Source of the DNA: Chryseobacterium gleum
GTDB lineage: Bacteria; Bacteroidota; Bacteroidia; Flavobacteriales_D; Crocinitomicaceae
Length of the DNA: 64,000 nucleotides
Assembly: GCA_945860065.1 (NCBI GenBank)
Contig: CAMAPI010000003.1
Coordinates: 1-64,000 of the forward strand
Direction: 5' to 3'
Shown: positions 58,256-64,000 of the stretch, one piece after another
How positions within the stretch are numbered: the stretch's first letter is position 1
Layout of the letters: the number at the start of each line of letters is the position of its first letter
Translations under genes and position numbers: made by a program
Notes under the pieces: model-generated
Told to the model about the DNA's origin: nothing
The model's input: only the letters and a program-made list of their open reading frames with translations
The model's database searches: none

Positions 58256-60427
58256 ATGAAATTTATTTACTCTTCCTTACTTTTTATGTTTCTTTTTTTA
58301 GGGCAAACATTCGCGCAAGTGAATCATTGGGAGACGATAGTAAAAGATAATAGTACTTGGTATTATCAGGTTCCTACCGCTACGTCTTCACCTGAATGGA
58401 TTACACCAACATTTACAGTCAACTCATGGCTTCAGGGAATGGGCGGATTTGGATTCGGGGATGGAGATGATAATACCATCATTCCCAGTTCATCGGTTTC
58501 CGTTTATACGCGCATTGAATTTAACATCGCAAACATCAATCAAATCGTTGCGATGGCGCTACATTTTGACTATGATGACGGATTTATAGCCTATCTAAAC
58601 GGAGTTGAAGTAGCACGAAATGGAATTTCTGGAACAGGTCAGCCAGTATTCAATCAATTGGCATCCATCTCACATGAAGCCAAACTGTATCAGAATCAAT
58701 ACCCTGACGAATTGATTTTCTTTCAAAACCAGTTAGCTGGGCTTCTTGTAAATGGTACGAATGTTTTTTGTGTGGAAGTCCATAATCAACTGTCGAATTC
58801 AACTGACTTCTCCTGTCGAAATTTCTTAAGTGTTGGGGTAAACAATCCAAGCATTACCTACGGACCTATTCCAAGCTGGTTTGTGCCACCATTTATTTTG
58901 ACAAGTTCGAATTTACCGATTGTCGTACTGGATACCTATAACGTTGCCATTCCCGATGAACCAAAAATTGATGGAACCATGGGGATTATTTTCAATGGAG
59001 ACAATAACACTAATTACATAACGGATCCTTTCAATGAATTTTATGGTCAAATTGCCATAGAAAAAAGAGGTTCTTCCTCTAATTCATTCCCCATGAAATC
59101 CTATGCATTGGAAACACGTGGGCCAGATTCCGTGAATTACAACGTATCGCTTTTCGATTGGCCGAGCGACAATGATTGGATTCTTTACGCTCCATATACG
59201 GACAAGGCCATGATTCGAAATGTCCTCACTTACGATCTTGGTCGTCAAATGGGTCAATATGCACCGCGAACCAAGTTATGTGAAGTGATATTGAATGGAT
59301 CGTATATTGGTGTTTATGTTTTAATGGAACGAATCAAAATTAATCCAGGACGCGTGGATGTGGACCCGCTGAATTACACGGACACACTTGACAATCAACT
59401 CACGGGTGGATACATTATCAAATTAGATAAAACAACGGGAGGAGGCGTTTTCGCATGGACTTCCCCATATACTGCACAGGCTCCGAGTACCGGGCCGATA
59501 TTTTATCAATTGCATGATCCTGACATCAGTGAATTGCATCCCTTACAATTAAATTACATCCATAATTACGTGGACAATTGGGAAACGGTACTAAAAAGCA
59601 CCAATTTCGCCAATCCACAAACTGGATTCAGGGCTTTTTCAGATGAATTGTCCTTTATAGACTTCATGCTCATCAATGAATTGTCCAAAAATGTAGATGG
59701 ATACCGCATCTCAACTTTTTTACATAAGAAAAGGTTTAGTGAGGGAGGAAAACTTTTCGCTGGACCACTGTGGGATTTTAACTTAGGCTGGGGGAATGCA
59801 AATTATTGTCAAGGTGGACAAACCTCGGGATGGGAAATCAATTTCAATTCAGTATGTCAAGGAAATGGCTCGCTGATGAATCCATTTTGGTTCAATCGCA
59901 TGCTTCAGGATACTGTTTTTGCGAATAATGTCAATTGTCGTTGGACTGATCTTCGAACGAGTATACTAAGCGATTCATACTTGATGGCATATATCGATTC
60001 GATGGCAACAATCTTAACAGAGCCTGCTGTACGAAATTACAATCGTTGGCCCATTCTTGGGGTATATGTCTGGCCAAATAACTATGTTGGAAATACCTAT
60101 CAAGAGGAAATTACCTACATGAAAAATTGGATTCTAGCCAGAACTGCTTGGATGGATGCAAATATGTTTGGTACGTGTTCTTCTCTTGGAATAGACAATT
60201 CAAAATCCTTTGTTGAAATCGTTCCTAATCCAGCCCAAACCCATGTAACTGTCACAGGTCTTCCAGTGAATAGCATCATTGTATTGAGCGACTTTTCAGG
60301 TAAAATAATCAAACAAATTCTTATTCAAGAAACAACTACACTAATTGATGTTTCTGAGCTTGCAAACGGTATTTATTTTCTTACCGAAACTAATTATGGA
60401 ATTCATGAAAAAATCATTAAAAACTAA
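58256..60427 (+). CDS. CotH kinase family protein with T9SS type A C-terminal sorting domain
   Basis: Signal peptide; CotH motifs (GSYIGVYVLMERIKINPGRVD, GPLWDFNLGWGNANY); C-terminal EIVPNPAQTHVTVTGLP...GIYFLTETNYGIHEKIIKN. Confidence 0.9.
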   Translation: MKFIYSSLLFMFLFLGQTFAQVNHWETIVKDNSTWYYQVPTATSSPEWITPTFTVNSWLQGMGGFGFGDGDDNTIIPSSSVSVYTRIEFNIANINQIVAMALHFDYDDGFIAYLNGVEVARNGISGTGQPVFNQLASISHEAKLYQNQYPDELIFFQNQLAGLLVNGTNVFCVEVHNQLSNSTDFSCRNFLSVGVNNPSITYGPIPSWFVPPFILTSSNLPIVVLDTYNVAIPDEPKIDGTMGIIFNGDNNTNYITDPFNEFYGQIAIEKRGSSSNSFPMKSYALETRGPDSVNYNVSLFDWPSDNDWILYAPYTDKAMIRNVLTYDLGRQMGQYAPRTKLCEVILNGSYIGVYVLMERIKINPGRVDVDPLNYTDTLDNQLTGGYIIKLDKTTGGGVFAWTSPYTAQAPSTGPIFYQLHDPDISELHPLQLNYIHNYVDNWETVLKSTNFANPQTGFRAFSDELSFIDFMLINELSKNVDGYRISTFLHKKRFSEGGKLFAGPLWDFNLGWGNANYCQGGQTSGWEINFNSVCQGNGSLMNPFWFNRMLQDTVFANNVNCRWTDLRTSILSDSYLMAYIDSMATILTEPAVRNYNRWPILGVYVWPNNYVGNTYQEEITYMKNWILARTAWMDANMFGTCSSLGIDNSKSFVEIVPNPAQTHVTVTGLPVNSIIVLSDFSGKIIKQILIQETTTLIDVSELANGIYFLTETNYGIHEKIIKN

Positions 60428-61187
60428 GGTCCTTAAAGTATCAGTTGGAGTGGCCATTATTTTCTTTCAAACAGCCTGCGTTAAGAAAAATGTCGGTCCA
60501 GGTGGGACATCCGCCATTAAAGGATCCGTAACTGGACAAGATTTCAAACAAGGCGAGAATGAACTACAGCACATTACTTTTACTTCGGGATCACAACTCG
60601 AACATGGCGATTATTTTTTATTAAATGACCTTACCTCTGGAACGAATTACTACATCTATTTTTCGAATCCAACTTGGATTTCTCCAGCGAATCCGAATCT
60701 ACAAGGAAGAACTGGATTGGAAGTTGTTTTCAATTATAGTAATTCCAATGTAAGCATCGCTCAAGCCGTCAAAGTAAAACTTGAGTCTTTAGGCGTATTG
60801 AATGCCAATTTATCTTTGCAACAGGACATTTTAACGCTCTCTTGGAAAAGCAGAAAAAACGTAGTTGATCCAGATAACGGGACGACCAACTTTGCTGTTG
60901 ACGTTTCCAATCAAGGAGAAGCTGACTTTCTACAAACGGGCGTTTTGAACATGGCTGAAAAACGTGTTTATTTGTGTTATGGCGATAATAATTACCCGAG
61001 TGAAGATGTGCGCACCAATCAATTGGGTGAATTTTTCTTTCCGGATTTACAGAAGGGGACCTACAAAGTATATGTCATCAGTATGGATCCTCCTTATGAG
61101 GAAATGCACAAAGAAGTAGCGAAAACCGTTACGATCTCTGAAGATAAAAGTATTGTTAACGCGGGAGTTCTCGGAATATATTATTGA
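60405..61187 (+). CDS. Secreted lipoprotein with carboxypeptidase-regulatory/transthyretin-like features
   Basis: Lipobox-like FQTAC; GTSAIKGSVTGQDF...; overlaps the CotH gene by 23 nt. Confidence 0.7.
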   Translation: MKKSLKTKVLKVSVGVAIIFFQTACVKKNVGPGGTSAIKGSVTGQDFKQGENELQHITFTSGSQLEHGDYFLLNDLTSGTNYYIYFSNPTWISPANPNLQGRTGLEVVFNYSNSNVSIAQAVKVKLESLGVLNANLSLQQDILTLSWKSRKNVVDPDNGTTNFAVDVSNQGEADFLQTGVLNMAEKRVYLCYGDNNYPSEDVRTNQLGEFFFPDLQKGTYKVYVISMDPPYEEMHKEVAKTVTISEDKSIVNAGVLGIYY

Positions 61188-61864
61188 TGAAAAAAATTCT
61201 TTTACCCATCCTTTTATGGAGTAGTTATTCCTTTGGTCAAACCGGCCTTTGGATGGATGTTAGTATGGCTAAAAAATGGAATAAAAACCAATCATCAGGA
61301 ATTGGAATTGGAAACAGGCAGAACCTTGGCCTTGGTTTCGATCGTATATTTATCAATGCAAGTCATCAAGTTCAACTAATCGATGGAATGCACTTTGAAG
61401 CCGCTTATCGACTGGCCTTAAATGAAAAAGGGGATCAATTGGTGCTAGCTGGCGATCGTCTTTCTCAACGAATTCAACTTGGTTTTAAATTATCCATTTT
61501 GGATGCCTTTGACATTGGTCCAAAAAGATTGAATTTAAGTTGGTCAAGTATTCAGCAATGGGGGGTGCAAGTTGGTCAAACCACAAGCAGTGTTTGGCGA
61601 AATAAAATAAATGTTGGATATGATGTGAAAGATTTTCCGCTTACCCCAATAATGAGTGTGGAACATTTTTATCAATGGAATGCCAACATCGTTTATACGC
61701 CAACTGAGGTTCTTGTCAGTGGTGCAACGGTACAGTGGCGTTACTTTGCCGGTGTGGAAATCGAACTACCTAAAAAACAATCCGTTAAGATTCAAGGAGG
61801 ATTAAGACAACGATCTAGTGGAAATCAAGCATTGCTTCGTTTATCGTACAATAAATCCTTTTAA
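61184..61864 (+). CDS. Beta-barrel-like outer membrane protein (DUF2490-like)
   Basis: Signal peptide; alternating beta pattern, terminal GGLRQRSSGNQALLRLSYNKSF; 4-nt overlap with upstream gene. Confidence 0.65.
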   Translation: MMKKILLPILLWSSYSFGQTGLWMDVSMAKKWNKNQSSGIGIGNRQNLGLGFDRIFINASHQVQLIDGMHFEAAYRLALNEKGDQLVLAGDRLSQRIQLGFKLSILDAFDIGPKRLNLSWSSIQQWGVQVGQTTSSVWRNKINVGYDVKDFPLTPIMSVEHFYQWNANIVYTPTEVLVSGATVQWRYFAGVEIELPKKQSVKIQGGLRQRSSGNQALLRLSYNKSF

Positions 61865-61928
61865 TTTTTTGCCAATAAAAAAGGGAGACCCGAAGACCTC
61901 CCCTTTCCATCAATCAACATCTTACTGA

Positions 61929-63503
61929 TTAGTAACCCGTATTTTGGGTCAAGTTTCTATTTAACACGATATCCGCAGTTGGAATCGGGTATAAGTTCAC
62001 ATAAGAAGGAACAGCAACACCAGCTACATCTCCACCTTTGAAAGGCCAAACATAACTTCCGCTTGTAAAGTATCCGAAGCGAATTAAATCTGTTCTTCTC
62101 GTTGCTTCCCATTGCATTTCGCGTGCGCGTTCATCAAGTATGTTATCCAAAGTCACGGATGAAACATTGAACGAAGAATTTCCATAACCTCTCTCACGGA
62201 TGTAATTCACGTATTGAACGGCTGTAGCTGAATTACCTAAACGCAATTGCGCTTCAGCATACATCAAGTACACGTCACCTAAACGGAATAATGGGAAATC
62301 GATGTCCGTGTGAGGTGATGTTGCATTATTCGATGCAACAGCTCCTGCAGACGTTTTATTTTTAAACTTCGGATTCGCATATCCGTGTGTAAACGTCGAC
62401 ATACTCGTAATTTCTTTTTGTTGTCCGGTTGTATAGAACATCCAACGTGTATCTTGCGTGGTGTCTGCAAATTTATCAATGAATGGTGCAGTTGCACGAA
62501 GTCCACCCCATTTACCATTCACGCCGTAATCAGCAGCGACCATACTTCCACCTAATGAAGCACAAACTAAGAACGTTGTTCCACCCCAAGTTTGTGAATA
62601 AAGTCCATCATAAACGATCGGAAAGATGATTTCAGGCGATGTATTGTTATCTGCCAAGAACAAGTCTTGGTAATTGTCATCTAATGCAAATGCACCAGAG
62701 TTCATCACTTTCTCACAATACGTTGCACACTCTGCATAGCGATCATTTCCAGCACCTAAATACACTTCTGCATTCAAGTACATTTTCGCCATCAAAGACT
62801 GTGCTGCCGACTTAGATGCGCGTCCGTAAGGAACAGCAGAAGGATCTAGCATTGTTGACTCCACTGCTTTCAATTCATCTTCGATGTATTTGAATAAATC
62901 AGCACGTAGGATTTGTTCCGGTTCGAAAGCACCTACGCGGTCATTTTCTGTAACGAATGGTACGTTACCGAATAAATCCATTGCGTGGTAATACGCTAAA
63001 GCGCGTAAGAAACGAGCCTCTTCGCGGAATGTACGAATCTCCGCCAACTTTGCAGCAGAGAATCCACGAGTCGTCAATTTTTCTTCACGTGCTTGCCAGA
63101 TGAACTCATTACAAAGCGTTATTTGGTAATAAATGCGGTAGTACATACCTTTTACCCAAACGTTGTCTGCATTCCATTGAGATTTATTCAAATCTGGAAT
63201 TCCTGGGTCATTCCATCCACAAATAGCTTCGTCAGTTGGAAGTTCTTGAAGGTTCCACAATACACGAATGTATGCAGAGAATCCTTCGTCAATTCCAGCG
63301 ATATCTGCTGATCCAGCTGGACCTTGATTTCCTGTCATGGACATTCCAGAATACAATTTCGCTAATACGTGAATGTATTGATCTGAATTGCTGTAAACTG
63401 CCTCGGCATTTAAACCGTATTTAGGCGATTGATTTAATTGTTTATTACATGAAACCAAGAATAAGGAAGCTGTAATAAAGGTATATGCGATTATTTTTTT
63501 CAT
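61929..63503 (-). CDS. SusD/RagB family outer membrane lipoprotein
   Basis: Lipobox FLVSC; EARFLRALAYYHAMDLFGNVPFVTEND...YLMYAEAQLRLGN...RAREMQWEATRRTDLIRFG. Confidence 0.95.
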   Translation of the reverse strand: MKKIIAYTFITASLFLVSCNKQLNQSPKYGLNAEAVYSNSDQYIHVLAKLYSGMSMTGNQGPAGSADIAGIDEGFSAYIRVLWNLQELPTDEAICGWNDPGIPDLNKSQWNADNVWVKGMYYRIYYQITLCNEFIWQAREEKLTTRGFSAAKLAEIRTFREEARFLRALAYYHAMDLFGNVPFVTENDRVGAFEPEQILRADLFKYIEDELKAVESTMLDPSAVPYGRASKSAAQSLMAKMYLNAEVYLGAGNDRYAECATYCEKVMNSGAFALDDNYQDLFLADNNTSPEIIFPIVYDGLYSQTWGGTTFLVCASLGGSMVAADYGVNGKWGGLRATAPFIDKFADTTQDTRWMFYTTGQQKEITSMSTFTHGYANPKFKNKTSAGAVASNNATSPHTDIDFPLFRLGDVYLMYAEAQLRLGNSATAVQYVNYIRERGYGNSSFNVSSVTLDNILDERAREMQWEATRRTDLIRFGYFTSGSYVWPFKGGDVAGVAVPSYVNLYPIPTADIVLNRNLTQNTGY

Positions 63504-63514
63504 GGCTTTCATAG

Positions 63515-64000
63515 TTAGAAGTCAAATGTTAAGTTCAACGAGTACATACGTGGACGCGGGTAGAAATTGTTGTCAATTCCACCGTTTACCTCTGGGTCTT
63601 GTCCTTTGTAGTGCGTAAAAACGAATACGTTTTGTACAGTAAAGCTGGCATTTAATCCAAGTTTGTTGTCTGTAAATTTCAATTTACCAAAACGATATCC
63701 AATGTTCACGAAGTCCATTCGCAAGAAGTTTGCTTTCTCCAAGTAGTGGTCAGATAATAATTGGTTATTCGTCGTTTTCTGTACTTCATTTTCATAATAC
63801 AATGAACTGATGTTGTTCAAGTATTTTTTCGTTCCGTCAATGGTTTGGAACGTTGCACTATTCGAATGTAAATTATTGTAAATAGTTGCCCCTAATTCAC
63901 TTCTCATTGAGAATCCAGCGAACCATTTTTTGTAGGTAAAGCTTAACGCTGATCCAAGGAATACTTTTGGCGCTGCTTGTCCAGCATAATATCGATCACC
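63515..64000 (-). CDS. SusC/RagA family TonB-dependent outer membrane protein, C-terminal part (truncated by window end)
   Basis: Frame stays open to the window edge (GDRYYAGQAAPKVFLGSALSFTYKKWFAGFSMRSELGATIYNN...); FLRMDFVNIGYRF...NVFVFTHYKGQDPEVNGGIDNNFYPRPRMYSLNLTFDF. Confidence 0.95.
   Translation of the reverse strand, partial: GDRYYAGQAAPKVFLGSALSFTYKKWFAGFSMRSELGATIYNNLHSNSATFQTIDGTKKYLNNISSLYYENEVQKTTNNQLLSDHYLEKANFLRMDFVNIGYRFGKLKFTDNKLGLNASFTVQNVFVFTHYKGQDPEVNGGIDNNFYPRPRMYSLNLTFDF

Noticed and set aside
61865-61928. Hairpin AAAAGGGAG...CTCCCCTTT between the beta-barrel gene and susD
   Set aside because: Probably a terminator, but the stem is imperfect and the loop irregular, so it was not listed as a supported feature.
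1-64000. CRISPR arrays, transposases, integrases, prophage or toxin-antitoxin modules
   Set aside because: Looked for repeats with regular spacing and for recognisable protein motifs on both strands; none found by eye.

Overview
Bacteroidota-type chromosomal segment, probably Flavobacteriales and possibly Crocinitomicaceae-like (inferred from gene content and TTTG-N19-TAnnTTTG promoters, not tested). Most of it is housekeeping DNA. Main blocks: the C-terminus of PriA; RpoD; tRNA-His(GTG); HPPD and homogentisate dioxygenase; a compact ECF sigma-crtI-crtB-idi-PTPS-photolyase-peroxiredoxin operon; a DnaE polymerase fused to an N-terminal DEDD exonuclease; gpsA and aspartate kinase; feoA-feoB plus a small Cys-containing membrane ORF missed by the ORF track; a methionine-salvage trio (mtnB-D-C); an almost complete dcw cell-division/peptidoglycan cluster (mraZ to ftsZ) with one uncharacterised ORF between murD and ftsW; rplU-rpmA; a T9SS-sorted CotH protein followed by a lipoprotein and a beta-barrel-like protein; and the start of a SusD/SusC pair. 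I saw no CRISPR array, prophage, transposase or obvious defence island. The most interesting signals are (i) the photoprotection operon with an inverted repeat over its promoter, (ii) an ATTTCA-n-TGAAAT palindrome just upstream of the -7 element at three separate promoters, (iii) the orphan ORF in the dcw cluster, which may be a relic or derivative of a Mur-ligase C-terminal domain, (iv) four ACTA...TAGT inverted repeats upstream of an Xre-type regulator, and (v) MraZ-box-like 10-bp repeats in the mraZ leader. All annotations come from reading the sequence; no database search was run.
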